Assembly: GCA_947495985.1 (NCBI GenBank)
Contig: CANMBD010000001.1
Location: 186,001-250,000 of the forward strand
Direction: 5' to 3'
Length of the DNA: 64,000 nucleotides
Source: an uncultured Sphingomonadaceae bacterium
Lineage (GTDB): Bacteria > Pseudomonadota > Alphaproteobacteria > Sphingomonadales > Sphingomonadaceae
In this document: positions 27,775 through 37,332 of the stretch, piece after piece
How positions within the stretch are numbered: the first letter of the stretch is position 1
Layout of the letters: each line of letters starts with the position of its first letter
Notes under the pieces: model-generated
Told to the model about the DNA's origin: nothing
Databases searched by the model: none
The model's input: the letters and a program-made list of their open reading frames with translations, nothing else
Program-made: the position numbers and the translations under genes

Positions 27775-28761
27775 CTACATCATCGTATCGGAGATCGAAC
27801 AGGCTGCAGGCCCAAGGATCACGATAAATAGCGTCGGCAGAATGAACAGGATCAGCGGAATTGTCATAATCGCTGGCAGACGCGCGGCTTTTTCTTCAGC
27901 CCGCATCATCCGATCATTCCGGAATTCTGCTGAGAGAACGCGCAAGGCTGATGCTAACGGCGTACCATATTTCTCTGTCTGGATCATCGTTGTGACCACG
28001 CCCTTCACATGTTCCAGCGCCACACGATAGGCAAGGTTCTCAAAAGCCTGACGGCGTTCGGTGAGGAAGCCCAGCTCAATGGATGTCAGTGAAAACTCAT
28101 CCGCCAGTTCGGGATAGGCATCGCCCAGTTCCTTTGCCACGCGGGCAAAAGCGGCGTCGACGGTCAGTCCAGCCTCGGCACAGATGACCAAAAGATCAAT
28201 CGCGTCTGGAAGGCCTTTACGGACCAGATCGGTTCGCTTGGCAATCAGGTTGTTCAGGTAAATATCAGCGCCCTTATAACCCGCGATGCAGGCACCGGCG
28301 AAAGCACCGAACTTCTTGATCGGTGTCCAGTCGGGCATGTAATCAAAGCCATAAAGGGCGAGGGCAGCAGCGCCGCCGAGAACAATCGGCAAGACCAGAC
28401 GGCTGAAGATAACCGCGTAAGCGAGATCTTTCGAACGGATGCCGGCCTGGGCCAGTTTCTGTTGTGATTCTTTCAGCTGGTCATCCTGCAAGACTTTCAG
28501 CGACGACAGCATGCCGCGCATACGGTCGGTCGTATCATTTTGCTGAATCAGTTTTGCACGCTTCTTGGTTGTCGAGGCGGTGATACCAGCCTTCAACTGT
28601 TCACGCCGTTCGTTTAGCGATTTGACCCGCTTCGCCATGGGATCGCGGACGGTTACGGCCGTATAGATTGCAAAAACAACAGCGAGCGTTGCTACGGCAG
28701 CCAAAATGGTTGCCACCCAGAGGACGTCTATTCCCAGTAAAGTTGGACCACTATCGGGCAT
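27775..28761 (-). CDS. tadC: Tad pilus inner-membrane platform protein TadC
   Basis: The 328-residue protein has the T2SS-F/TadC fold: an N-terminal membrane segment (VLWVATILAAVATLAVVFAI), two further membrane stretches, a cytoplasmic domain with LPDAIDLLVICAEAGLTVDAA and AFENLAYRVALEHVKG, and a C-terminal membrane segment (MTIPLILFILPTLFIVILGP). With TadB it forms the platform that couples the motor ATPase to Flp pilin assembly. It is the last gene of the minus-strand operon, 17 bp after tadB. Confidence 0.93.
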   Translation of the reverse strand: MPDSGPTLLGIDVLWVATILAAVATLAVVFAIYTAVTVRDPMAKRVKSLNERREQLKAGITASTTKKRAKLIQQNDTTDRMRGMLSSLKVLQDDQLKESQQKLAQAGIRSKDLAYAVIFSRLVLPIVLGGAAALALYGFDYMPDWTPIKKFGAFAGACIAGYKGADIYLNNLIAKRTDLVRKGLPDAIDLLVICAEAGLTVDAAFARVAKELGDAYPELADEFSLTSIELGFLTERRQAFENLAYRVALEHVKGVVTTMIQTEKYGTPLASALRVLSAEFRNDRMMRAEEKAARLPAIMTIPLILFILPTLFIVILGPAACSISDTMM

Positions 28762-28778
28762 TGCCTTACACCTTCCTC

Positions 28779-29759
28779 TTAGATTTCAAAGTTGACCATT
28801 TTGGCCATGATGAACACACCGATGCTCATCCAGGTCAGTCCGCCAAGGCCAGCGATAATCAAGCGTTCTTCATAGAAGAATCCCGCGAGATAAGTCGGGT
28901 TAACTGACCAAACCAAGGCGAAAACGATGAATGGTAGTGAACCAACAATATAGGCGGATGCCTTCGATTCCGATGACATGGCTTTGATCTTCAGTTTCAT
29001 CTGGCCGCGTTTACGCAGCACATCTGCCAGGTTGGCCAGCGTTTCAGCCAGGTTACCACCAGTCTCACGTTGAATGGCGAGCGTGATACAGAAAAACTTG
29101 AATTCAGGAGTGTCGAGTCTTTTGGCGCTTTCCTGCAAAGCATCTTCCATTGTGCGGCCAATTTTGATCCGGTCAACAACCTTGGCAAATTCTTCGCCTA
29201 CAGGTCCGTCAATTTCCTTGGCAACCACACCGATGGTTTCCGTTACCGGCAAACCCGAACGCAGACCACGAACCAAAAGTTCGATTGCATCAGGGAATGA
29301 CGCGGTAAACTTGCTGACTCTCATACTGATCAGGATGCCAACAATTACGTGCGGCAAACCAAATCCAACCGCCAGTCCCCCAAATATGCAAAGGAGCATG
29401 GGCGCTCCCTGAAAGAGCAGGCCGCCACAGACGAGGACAGCGATCCCGAGGCAAACCGAAAAAAACTGCTTGATGGTCCATTCGCGTCCGGTCCGGTCGA
29501 GCCGGATGGCGAGCATATCCATTCTCGACAGCGTTTCGCCAGTGGGCCGATGGTTTTTCCGGCGGGCACTGACCGCCTTTTTCATCTGTTCTTCCATCTT
29601 GGCATTGGTGCTTTCCGAATGACGGAAGCGCACTTTGTCCAGACGCTTTGCCTTTGCCGTAGCCTCTGATGGGCCAGCAAAAGCAAATACGACGAGCATA
29701 AGGACTAGCAATATTCCTCCACCCAGAATGGCTGTCTGCATCATATCCATTACGTGCAT
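28779..29759 (-). CDS. tadB: Tad pilus inner-membrane platform protein TadB
   Basis: The 326-residue protein has the TadB layout: an N-terminal membrane segment, a basic linker, a pair of central membrane segments, the T2SS-F domain with ASFPDAIELLVRGLRSGLPV and TIGVVAKEIDGPVG, and C-terminal membrane helices. It pairs with TadC. The ATG at 29759 could be replaced by the ATG at 29750. Only 31 bp separate it from cpaE, where many genomes have the cpaF motor gene. Confidence 0.93.
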   Translation of the reverse strand: MHVMDMMQTAILGGGILLVLMLVVFAFAGPSEATAKAKRLDKVRFRHSESTNAKMEEQMKKAVSARRKNHRPTGETLSRMDMLAIRLDRTGREWTIKQFFSVCLGIAVLVCGGLLFQGAPMLLCIFGGLAVGFGLPHVIVGILISMRVSKFTASFPDAIELLVRGLRSGLPVTETIGVVAKEIDGPVGEEFAKVVDRIKIGRTMEDALQESAKRLDTPEFKFFCITLAIQRETGGNLAETLANLADVLRKRGQMKLKIKAMSSESKASAYIVGSLPFIVFALVWSVNPTYLAGFFYEERLIIAGLGGLTWMSIGVFIMAKMVNFEI

Positions 29760-29790
29760 CCTTGCATGTTAGAAAGAAACGGGTTCGGCA

Positions 29791-31080
29791 TCACGATTCG
29801 GATGTCTCGCCTTCTTTCTTCTTCTTTGATGGCAGGAGTGATTTCATTCCTCCAAATTTATCCATCAGAGATGTTTTTGCTTTGCCTTCGCCTTCTTCAC
29901 CTTCGTCTTCGACGGTGCCAAGAATATGTTCGGACAGCGCAATGATCTTGCTGGTCGCCTTGCTTGATTTACCAGCCTCTACAAAGGCTTGGCCCAATTT
30001 CGCTGCATGCGCGGCTGCTTTGGGGTCTGCCGGGATCATGATATCGATTTTGCGTTCGATCGAATTCTCAAAATCCTGTCTGGAGATTTCCAGACCACCG
30101 GATTGCACTTTGTTGGCAACAACAATCACTTTGCTCTGCGCTGCATGCGATTTCAGCCATGACAGCAATCGAATAGCATCGCGGGCAGAAGCCAATGTCA
30201 GTTCCGTGACAATGACGGTCGCGTTCACATCACCAAGAAGATGCGGATAGTTGATCAGCATATCACGCGGCAGATCGATAACCGTACATTCGAAGGCAGC
30301 ACGAAATTCTTCCTGCAATTGGAAAAATGCTGTTCCGTCTGTCATCATCGGTGAGTTGATTGGTGCCTCAGCCGACAGCAGAGACAGCTTGTCATTCGCC
30401 TTGATCATCGCCCGTTCAATGAACAGACCGTCGATACGGCTGGGATTATCAATGGCATCGGTAAGTCCGCGGCCCGGCTCAAGGTCCAGCGCCAAAGCGC
30501 CAGTACCGAAATGAACATCAAGGTCGAGAAGGGCGGTCAAACGCTCTTTTTCGTTGCTGAGCAACCACGCCAGTGATGTCGCAATAGTCGATGCACCGAC
30601 GCCGCCACGGGTTCCGATGACTGCCGTGGAAACATGCGGTTTCTCACTGGCTTGCTCATCGGTTTTCGGTGCGTTGAGCACGGCTTGCGCCTGACTCAAT
30701 ACGTCGCGCAATTGTTCGGGGCTGAACGGTTTCAGGAGATAATCCTGCAGGCCGCTTACGATCAAATCGCGGTAAAGACGAACGTCGTTTACCTGACCCA
30801 TGGCAATAACCACAGTTCCGGGCTCACAGACTTCAGCCAACGAATTGATGTCGGCCAATGGATCACCAGATTCAGACAGGTCGACCATCAAGATATTAGG
30901 GCTAGCCGCAACCGAAAGCGACTGCACGGCGTTACGAAGTCCACCTTTGTGGCACTTGTCTACCGGCCAACCCATCTCTTCTACGACAGGGCGCAGCAGG
31001 TCCAGCGTGTCTTCATCACATACGAAAGCGGAGAACGGATCACGTCCGTTTACGGCACCGGGTTTCCAGGGAGCGTTCAT
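29791..31080 (-). CDS. cpaE: Tad pilus localisation ATPase CpaE/TadZ
   Basis: The 429-residue protein has an atypical receiver-like N-terminal domain (about 15-130, with VDLSESGD and LQDYLLKPFSPEQL), then a ParA/MinD-type ATPase with the deviant Walker A GTRGGVGAST near residue 155 and LLDLDVHFGTGALALDLEP. The C-terminus is a charged tail (EDEGEEGEGKAK, then KKKKEGETSES). CpaE/TadZ places the pilus machine at the pole. The ATG overlaps the cpaD stop by 1 bp. Confidence 0.93.
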   Translation of the reverse strand: MNAPWKPGAVNGRDPFSAFVCDEDTLDLLRPVVEEMGWPVDKCHKGGLRNAVQSLSVAASPNILMVDLSESGDPLADINSLAEVCEPGTVVIAMGQVNDVRLYRDLIVSGLQDYLLKPFSPEQLRDVLSQAQAVLNAPKTDEQASEKPHVSTAVIGTRGGVGASTIATSLAWLLSNEKERLTALLDLDVHFGTGALALDLEPGRGLTDAIDNPSRIDGLFIERAMIKANDKLSLLSAEAPINSPMMTDGTAFFQLQEEFRAAFECTVIDLPRDMLINYPHLLGDVNATVIVTELTLASARDAIRLLSWLKSHAAQSKVIVVANKVQSGGLEISRQDFENSIERKIDIMIPADPKAAAHAAKLGQAFVEAGKSSKATSKIIALSEHILGTVEDEGEEGEGKAKTSLMDKFGGMKSLLPSKKKKEGETSES

Positions 31081-31688
31081 TATAGGCCTCCAGCTTGTTT
31101 GGCTTTATCACGATAGGCACGAATGGCTTTTGAAGCTTCCGACTGATCTTCTCCGTCGCGGGCTTGACCGCGTACAAGATCTTCAGGATCGGCAATCATT
31201 GCCGCCATCGTGCTGTTGATTCCGCACCCGTAATTTTCGCTCGTACGAGCCTGAAAATCGGTATGGCTGCGGTTGCTCCAGTCGGGGCAACCAGGAACGG
31301 CTGCGGTTGAGCGTGAAACAACAACGCGCATTGCGCCGCTTGGAACATTACCTTCGGTTACCGGGGCAATGTCACTGATCAACAATCCTTTTTGAGCAGC
31401 GAGGGCTTCGACGGCACCGCGAGCCGAAGCTCCGGCATTGTAATCTGGGTCGTCAATGGCAACGCGGTCGCCATATCCGAGGTCTAGGGCATCAAACCAG
31501 CCAGCAAGGCGGCGAAACTCGCCATCGGGGAGTGATCCCGATCCCGCAGTGTTGACGTCCAGCACGAAGTGCGACCGGGTAACAACCGGTTGCCGTTCGC
31601 TGTTTACGGTACGGTTGGCGGTATTGGCGCCACACGCAGCAACGGAAAGTCCGAGAGCGGTTACAAGTGCTATAGAAACAAAACGCAT
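31080..31688 (-). CDS. cpaD: Tad pilus assembly lipoprotein CpaD
   Basis: The 202-residue lipoprotein has a signal peptide and lipobox VAAC (Cys19). The mature part matches CpaD, with GELRRLAGWF-like DGEFRRLAGWFDALDLGYG, the VVVSRSTAAVPGCPDWS segment with a conserved Cys, ENYGCGINSTMAAMIADPEDL and a C-terminal helix. It is thought to act as the outer-membrane pilotin-like partner of the secretin. It lies 21 bp after cpaC and overlaps cpaE by 1 bp. Confidence 0.9.
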   Translation of the reverse strand: MRFVSIALVTALGLSVAACGANTANRTVNSERQPVVTRSHFVLDVNTAGSGSLPDGEFRRLAGWFDALDLGYGDRVAIDDPDYNAGASARGAVEALAAQKGLLISDIAPVTEGNVPSGAMRVVVSRSTAAVPGCPDWSNRSHTDFQARTSENYGCGINSTMAAMIADPEDLVRGQARDGEDQSEASKAIRAYRDKAKQAGGL

Positions 31689-31709
31689 GATGTCTTCTCC
31701 TGAAACGGA

Positions 31710-33365
31710 CTATTTGTCAAAGCTGAACCCGGGGGCAGCGCCACCAGATTTCTTCGGCTTTTTGGCGGTTTTACTGCTGCTTGGCGCGGACATGCTGCTG
31801 AGAGCAGGGCCCGATGCAACTGGCGGAGCAACCGTTGGTTTTGGACGATCACCGGTACCGTTCGAACTGTGCCGGTTCATAATCACCCGCTCAAAATCAT
31901 TGGCTTGTTTGAAGCCATCGGTGGGCAGAACGATATCGCTGTCACTGACCGGTTTGACGAGATATGGTGTCACAACAATCATCAACTCGGTTTCGTTTTT
32001 CCGATATCCGTCTGATTTGAAAAGATTGCCAAGGATAGGAAGGTCACCAAGACCAGGAGTCTTGTCGATGGTCGAACTATAGTTGTTCTGCATCAATCCG
32101 GCGATCATGAAGCTCTCGCCAGAACCCAGTTCAACAGTTGTTTCTGCTTCACGGGTGGAAATCGCCGGAATTTCAAAACCGTTCAAACGGACAGCACCAT
32201 TGGCCGAAATATCGGACACGCTTGGCCGGACCCGAATGGAAATTCTTCCGTTGGACAATACCGTTGGTGTGTAAGACAGTTCAACACCAAAGCTTTGATA
32301 GGTGACGCTCACTTCTCCGAAACCTGAAGATTGCGGTATAGGGAAGCGCCCACCTGCCAGGAAGCTGGCGGTTTCACCGGAGATAGTGGTCAGATTGGGC
32401 GATGCCAATGTGGTGACCAGACCAATACGTTCGGACACGTCAAGTGCTGTTGCTATATCGAGACCGAAAAGACGGCCTGCTGCCTGAACAGAGTCCAACC
32501 CGGTTGCCTGGTTGAAGTTAAACGCGGTGCCGCCCTGGGTTACAAATTGTCCCGTCGCCGTATTGAATGGCAGGGAAATCGATCCCGCTGGCAAACCGAA
32601 TAGATTGGACGCATCCAGAGTGGGGAAACCACTCGTGTCAAAGTCCGTGATCGAACCAAAGTTACGACCGCGTGCTATACCAAATTGGAAACCACCAGTG
32701 GTATCGCGCGTCAACAGGTTACCATTGATGTTCTTGGCCAATGAACGGCTGACTTCAGCGAACCGTACCCGCAGGTTGACCTGCATTGGGGTTGCTGTTT
32801 TCAAGCGGCTGACAACGGTTGTGCCTTCACCACCTGCGCCGCCAGCTACATAAGCTCTGACAAGGTTTTCAGCTTCTTCGGCATCATCCGGATCCGCGAT
32901 GGTTCCGGTCAGCAAAACGAAATTATTGTTCGAGCTGACCGTGATCTTGGCATCCGGCATAGCCAGTGCAAGCATCTGGTCGATCGAGGATATCTCGGCT
33001 CCAACTGACACTTCGGCTGAATATACGACCTTGCCGGAACGGCTGGTTGCATAAAAGCTGGTCTGACCACCGGTTTTACCGAAGATATAGATCTGACGCG
33101 GCGAGCGAACCTGCACATCGGCAATAGTGTTCTCGGCGATAAAAACATCTTCAATAGGTGCGGGCAATGTTATCAGTTTACCGCGACCGACAGCAACCGT
33201 GACACGGGATTGCGGTGCGGAAACCTTGACCGATTGGGCGTTAAGCGGCGCTGCGGTGTTCGCAGTAGCGGTCACGGCCAGAACGGCAGCGATTGCTGAG
33301 CCAATTGCTTTTTTGCCGGACATGTTTTTCATCAAGCGACTATGCTTTGCAAATGGTGTGGACAT
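31710..33365 (-). CDS. cpaC: Tad pilus secretin CpaC (RcpA)
   Basis: The 551-residue protein forms the outer-membrane channel for the Flp pilus. It has an export signal (VLAVTATANTAAPLNA), the pilus and BON-like N domains (VAVGRGKLITLPAPIEDVFI; LTGTIADPDDAEEAENLV), and the secretin core ending in VTPYLVKPV. The last 70 residues are a low-complexity Pro/Ser/Lys tail (APSSSKTAKKPKKSGG), not usual for the core family. The ATG overlaps the cpaB stop by 1 bp. Confidence 0.94.
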   Translation of the reverse strand: MSTPFAKHSRLMKNMSGKKAIGSAIAAVLAVTATANTAAPLNAQSVKVSAPQSRVTVAVGRGKLITLPAPIEDVFIAENTIADVQVRSPRQIYIFGKTGGQTSFYATSRSGKVVYSAEVSVGAEISSIDQMLALAMPDAKITVSSNNNFVLLTGTIADPDDAEEAENLVRAYVAGGAGGEGTTVVSRLKTATPMQVNLRVRFAEVSRSLAKNINGNLLTRDTTGGFQFGIARGRNFGSITDFDTSGFPTLDASNLFGLPAGSISLPFNTATGQFVTQGGTAFNFNQATGLDSVQAAGRLFGLDIATALDVSERIGLVTTLASPNLTTISGETASFLAGGRFPIPQSSGFGEVSVTYQSFGVELSYTPTVLSNGRISIRVRPSVSDISANGAVRLNGFEIPAISTREAETTVELGSGESFMIAGLMQNNYSSTIDKTPGLGDLPILGNLFKSDGYRKNETELMIVVTPYLVKPVSDSDIVLPTDGFKQANDFERVIMNRHSSNGTGDRPKPTVAPPVASGPALSSMSAPSSSKTAKKPKKSGGAAPGFSFDK

Positions 33366-34324
33366 TATTTGTCTCCAAACTTTACTTCATTGACGACATT
33401 GCCGCGTGCCACCCGGACTTTTGGTCCGTCTGGCATTTCTTCCTTGGTCAACTGTGGTGGGGTGCGTGCTTCAAAGCGTGACACTTCACCGCCGGTTGAG
33501 AAGGTTGATTTCTTTGAATTTGGCCGTTTTGCGAGCGACCTGATCATCGCCGCTTCCTGGGTTGGATCGTCGGTTTTCGGTAATTTGATCTCACCAGAAG
33601 CAATTGCTTCTTCAAGCTCTGCGGTGCTGTCCGCGAGCGAACGAAGTGACAGGCTCAACGTACCCAGGGTCTGGGTAACCGCTACTTTTTCAGCAATTTT
33701 CGGCGTGGCTTCAAGCGTAACCAACTTGGTTTTTACCGGTACGGCCTGACCTGCTTCATTTGTTGTTTGGGTAACGCGGTTATCAGTAGCGAGAACGCGA
33801 ATATTACGGATGACCGTTTCTGATACTTTGAATTCCGGTCCTTGACCTTTAATTGTCTGGGTTAGCACCAGGTCAACTCGGTCTCCCGGAAACACGAAAC
33901 CGGCAACACCGGTCAAGCCAGAAACTGGAATAGTAACGGCACGCATGCCGGGTCCGAGCGCTGCCGCTAGGAAGCCGCGATCACCGGGGCTAACAATAGC
34001 GCCTTTCGTGAGTGGCTGTCCGGCGGTGATAGCGTTACGAACGACCGTACCGTTCAGAGATTCAATGTCTGTGCCTTCTTTTTGGAAATAGGCTTCCTCA
34101 ACAAGGTCTTCCGGCCAAGGCTGGAAGCTGAAGGCATCAGGCGTAATGATAGTGCCAACGGGCAAGGCGCGCGAAGCGACGAGAACTTCGTCCCCCATTA
34201 CTTCGACCTTTTTCGCTTCCACTTGTGGTGCAGCAGCACCCGCGAACATACTTCTGGCGAGCAATGCTGTGACCGCAGCCACTACCAATGCGCCGATAAG
34301 CAAAATTAGTTTCTTCTTGTCCAT
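33365..34324 (-). CDS. cpaB: Tad pilus assembly protein CpaB (RcpC)
   Basis: The 319-residue protein has an N-terminal membrane anchor (LILLIGALVVAAVTALLA), a SAF domain (DEVLVASRALPVGTIITPDAFSFQPWP) and the RcpC/CpaB domain with MRAVTIPVSGLTGVAGFVFPGD followed by RVDLVLTQ. It is periplasmic and supports secretin assembly. The C-terminal 80 residues are more variable. It lies 73 bp after cpaA, and that gap contains no Flp pilin ORF. Confidence 0.93.
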   Translation of the reverse strand: MDKKKLILLIGALVVAAVTALLARSMFAGAAAPQVEAKKVEVMGDEVLVASRALPVGTIITPDAFSFQPWPEDLVEEAYFQKEGTDIESLNGTVVRNAITAGQPLTKGAIVSPGDRGFLAAALGPGMRAVTIPVSGLTGVAGFVFPGDRVDLVLTQTIKGQGPEFKVSETVIRNIRVLATDNRVTQTTNEAGQAVPVKTKLVTLEATPKIAEKVAVTQTLGTLSLSLRSLADSTAELEEAIASGEIKLPKTDDPTQEAAMIRSLAKRPNSKKSTFSTGGEVSRFEARTPPQLTKEEMPDGPKVRVARGNVVNEVKFGDK

Positions 34325-34397
34325 GACGTCTTACGCCTCCTGAATGCCCCACCGGAATCGATCACCCTGAATGATCCCTTGGCGGTAGATTTCTCTT

Positions 34398-34871
34398 TCA
34401 AGTAAAATGGTTAAAATATCGTTCGTTAATTATCCAAAGCCCTGCAAATGATATGGCAACTCCATATGGGACCTTTACTGGACCTTCAGTTTTTTGGATT
34501 TTCTTAGCTGTTATCATTAACAGCGTGAGCACGCCGCCAGCGATGGACATGATCACCAACATCTGAATTAGCGTGAGCCAATGGAGCCACAACGCAATGG
34601 CTGTAAGGAGTTTTACGTCGCCGCCGCCCATCGCACCGATCGCGAACATTCCGGCAAATATGGTAAACACGACCGTAGCGATGCCAATTTGCCACACCAT
34701 GTCTGGCCAGAAAGCCATGTCACTGGCGATCCAGAATACGGGTGCGCCCAATGCAATGGCCAGATTCAGCTTGTTGGATATTTGACGGCTCTTGATATCA
34801 GTGATCGCAGCCACGATCAGCGCAATTGCCAAGCCGCCCCAGAGCAAGTAAATGAGTTGTTCCCCGTTCAT
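34398..34871 (-). CDS. cpaA: Prepilin peptidase CpaA
   Basis: The 157-residue inner-membrane aspartic protease removes the leader of Flp pilins. Its two catalytic aspartates lie in AAITDIKSRQI and in GAMGGGDVKLL. It has about four membrane segments and no N-methyltransferase domain, as usual for the Tad type. It is the first gene of the visible Tad operon. The ATG lacks a clear ribosome site. Upstream is a divergent hydrolase gene, so the operon promoter must lie within or just before that gene's start. Confidence 0.92.
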   Translation of the reverse strand: MNGEQLIYLLWGGLAIALIVAAITDIKSRQISNKLNLAIALGAPVFWIASDMAFWPDMVWQIGIATVVFTIFAGMFAIGAMGGGDVKLLTAIALWLHWLTLIQMLVIMSIAGGVLTLLMITAKKIQKTEGPVKVPYGVAISFAGLWIINERYFNHFT

Positions 34872-34932
34872 GGGAAACAGCTTTAAGAAAAATGCCTTAC
34901 CAAATAGTAACCATCATGGCCGGAGCCCATTT

Positions 34933-35895
34933 TTGAGTCGATTAAACCCGCCTGTATTTGATCGACGCTCCATCCCTGAAGACGCGCAAGAGCTGATCTG
35001 GCACGCTCCGGATGGTTGGGCGTTGCGGCAATTTGAATGGCCGCAGCCCAAGAGTAATGCTCGCGGTTCGATATTGTTCATGACCGGTCGAGCAGATTTC
35101 TACGAAAAATATCTCGAGACATTCAACGATTTTCATACCGCTGGATGGAATGTTACTTCACTCGATTGGCGGGGGCAGGGCGGTTCAGGCCGGTGCGGTC
35201 CGCATCCACATGTCGGGCATATCGATGATTTTGCGACATGGGTTGATGATCTGAGCGCCTTTTACGAACAATGGCGGGGGGCGCATAGTGGACCTCATGT
35301 AATCATCGGTCACAGCATGGGTGGTCATCTTGTTACCCGTGCGCTTGCCGAACAGCGCATTCATCCCGATGCCGCGATATTATGTGCACCAATGTTGGCA
35401 CCAGCCGGCGGGGGTATGCCTGAATGGACCGCGCATCTACTGTCCAAGATAATCTGCGCTTTTGGCAGGGAAAAGCGCCGTGCCTGGAAAGTCAGTGAAA
35501 AGCCGCTGGAGCCTGAGATATTGCGGCAGGGTCTGCTGACTCACGACGCCGATCGGTATTCCGATGAATTTTTCTGGTTTAGGGAACGCCCGGATGTGCG
35601 TTTGGGGCCAGCAAGCTGGCGCTGGTTAGAGCGGGCCTATTCTTCCACCCGCGGGCTTAGAAACCGCAAGCACCTTGAAACTGTGGATATCCCGGTATTT
35701 TTTTTGGCAACGGAAGTGGACGAACTGGTTGACCATCCGACCATAGAACGTGCCGTCCACTTGCTGCCCCATGCCGAGATGAAATTATTCGGCAAAGAAT
35801 GTGCTCACGAGATTTACCGCGAGGCCGACCCTGTACGCGATGCTGCCTTGCAAGCCAGTTTTGAGTTTCTAGATAGAGTAGCACCGCAGCGATGA
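34933..35895 (+). CDS. Alpha/beta hydrolase, monoacylglycerol lipase/lysophospholipase type
   Basis: The protein has an alpha/beta-hydrolase fold with oxyanion region GSILFMTGRADFYEKY, DWRGQGGSGR, nucleophile Ser in GHSMGG, and likely Asp in ATEVDELVDH and His in ECAHEIYRE. I prefer the TTG at 34933 (CGGAG eight bases upstream, 320 residues); an ATG at 34852 in the same frame would overlap the divergent cpaA start by 20 bp. It likely cleaves lysophospholipids or monoacylglycerols at the membrane. It is followed after 12 bp by an oxidoreductase gene. Confidence 0.88.
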   Translation: MSRLNPPVFDRRSIPEDAQELIWHAPDGWALRQFEWPQPKSNARGSILFMTGRADFYEKYLETFNDFHTAGWNVTSLDWRGQGGSGRCGPHPHVGHIDDFATWVDDLSAFYEQWRGAHSGPHVIIGHSMGGHLVTRALAEQRIHPDAAILCAPMLAPAGGGMPEWTAHLLSKIICAFGREKRRAWKVSEKPLEPEILRQGLLTHDADRYSDEFFWFRERPDVRLGPASWRWLERAYSSTRGLRNRKHLETVDIPVFFLATEVDELVDHPTIERAVHLLPHAEMKLFGKECAHEIYREADPVRDAALQASFEFLDRVAPQR

Positions 35896-35907
35896 GTAAG
35901 TTTACCC

Positions 35908-37035
35908 ATGAACCAATATGATGTTGCCATAATCGGAGCCGGAATTGCGGGCGCAAGTATAGCCTCGGAAATAGCTGGGCATTGCTCTGTCATCATATTG
36001 GAAGCGGAAGACCAACCGGGATATCACAGCACTGGCCGGTCAGCGGCATTTTGGACAGAGAGCTATGGCGGGCCGCTGGTGCAGCCGCTGACCACTGCTT
36101 CTTACGATTTTCTCCATCATCCGCCCGCTAAATTTTCCGAGACCAGTTTTTTGAAGAAGCGGAGAGCCATCAATATCGGACGTGCTGATAACCAGTATCT
36201 GCTGGAAGATTTTGTCTCTGAGTTCAAAGATAGCGGGATATCTATGGTTCGATGGGACCGGGATGATATTACGGCTGTTGTGCCTCATCTGAAGCAAGGA
36301 TGGGATCGAGCGGTTTATGAGCCTGATTGCTGCGATATCGATGTGGCCGGGTTGCACATGGCTTATATACGTGATGCGAAACGCAAAGGCGTCGCCTTAT
36401 CCTGTAATACCCGGGTCGAAGAAATTGCGCATGACGACAACGGATGGGTGATCAACAGTGGCGATAATGCCATTCGCGCGAAGTTGATCATCAATGCTGC
36501 TGGTGCATGGGCAAGCGAAATCGCCAGCCTTGCGGGCGCGTTGCCAATCGAAATTCAACCGATGCGCCGGACAATGGTGCAGTTGCATACCGATCCGCCG
36601 TCTGCACCAGATATGCCGTTGGTCGTGGCATTGGATGGCAGTTTCTATTTCAAGCCTGAAGCTGGCGGTAGTTTCTGGCTCAGCCCGCATGACGAAACAC
36701 CGGTTGTAGCCAGTGATGTGGCACCAGAAGAATGGGACGTCGCGGTGGCGATAGATCGCTTTCAATCGATACTGGATGTCGAAATCAAAAGCGTAAACCG
36801 CAAATGGGCAGGGCTGCGCAGCTTTACGTCTGATCGACTGCCGGTTTATGGATATGATCCCCAGCAGCCCGATTTTTTCTGGTTTGCGGGGCAAGGAGGC
36901 TTTGGCATCCAGACGGCGCCGGCCGCAGCGAAACTGGGGAAATCGATTTTTCTGGGTATGGAAAAAGAGGCTGCCGTAAAAGGGCTGGATTCCGATCTAT
37001 ATGATCCTGCGCGTTTCGCTGTCATGATGGCCTGA
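35908..37035 (+). CDS. FAD-dependent amino acid oxidoreductase, DauA (D-arginine dehydrogenase)-like
   Basis: The 375-residue DAO-family protein has an N-terminal FAD fold (VAIIGAGIAGASIASE) and the motif GYHSTGRSAAFWTESYG, which closely resembles Pseudomonas D-arginine dehydrogenase, a protein of about the same length. FWFAGQGGFGIQTAPA near the C-terminus is the flavin-binding signature. It probably oxidises a D-amino acid to the 2-oxo acid and passes electrons to a quinone. It is 12 bp after the hydrolase, so likely co-transcribed. Exact substrate unknown. Confidence 0.86.
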   Translation: MNQYDVAIIGAGIAGASIASEIAGHCSVIILEAEDQPGYHSTGRSAAFWTESYGGPLVQPLTTASYDFLHHPPAKFSETSFLKKRRAINIGRADNQYLLEDFVSEFKDSGISMVRWDRDDITAVVPHLKQGWDRAVYEPDCCDIDVAGLHMAYIRDAKRKGVALSCNTRVEEIAHDDNGWVINSGDNAIRAKLIINAAGAWASEIASLAGALPIEIQPMRRTMVQLHTDPPSAPDMPLVVALDGSFYFKPEAGGSFWLSPHDETPVVASDVAPEEWDVAVAIDRFQSILDVEIKSVNRKWAGLRSFTSDRLPVYGYDPQQPDFFWFAGQGGFGIQTAPAAAKLGKSIFLGMEKEAAVKGLDSDLYDPARFAVMMA

Positions 37036-37134
37036 AAAATTCGCCATTGCGTTCAGCGCCTTAAGACGCAATAAATCTCCAGTCCGATACGGACCGACAA
37101 AGGCCAGTATAGGCCTAAAATGGAGACAGATAAT

Positions 37135-37311
37135 ATGGCGCACAAATTTGAAATTTATAAGGACAAAAAGGGCGAGTTCCGGGTTCGCTTTAAACACAAT
37201 AGCGAGATCATGTTCTCAACCGAAGGTTATAAGAGCAAATCCAGCGCCAAAAATGCGATTGCTTCCATTATCAAAAATGGTCCCAAAGCTGACGTCGAAG
37301 ACAATAGCTAG
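37135..37311 (+). CDS. YegP/DUF1508 family small protein
   Basis: The 58-residue protein MAHKFEIYKDKKGEFRVRFK matches the DUF1508 unit (fold of two beta-alpha repeats; one unit here), with the typical SEGYKSKSSAKNAIASIIKN. I start at the ATG at 37135, with GGAG about 8 bases upstream. Function is unknown; members are small, basic and often stress-associated. A 10 bp hairpin follows 21 bp after the stop. Confidence 0.88.
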   Translation: MAHKFEIYKDKKGEFRVRFKHNSEIMFSTEGYKSKSSAKNAIASIIKNGPKADVEDNS

Positions 37312-37332
37312 GCCAAAGCCACCCGAGTTTGA

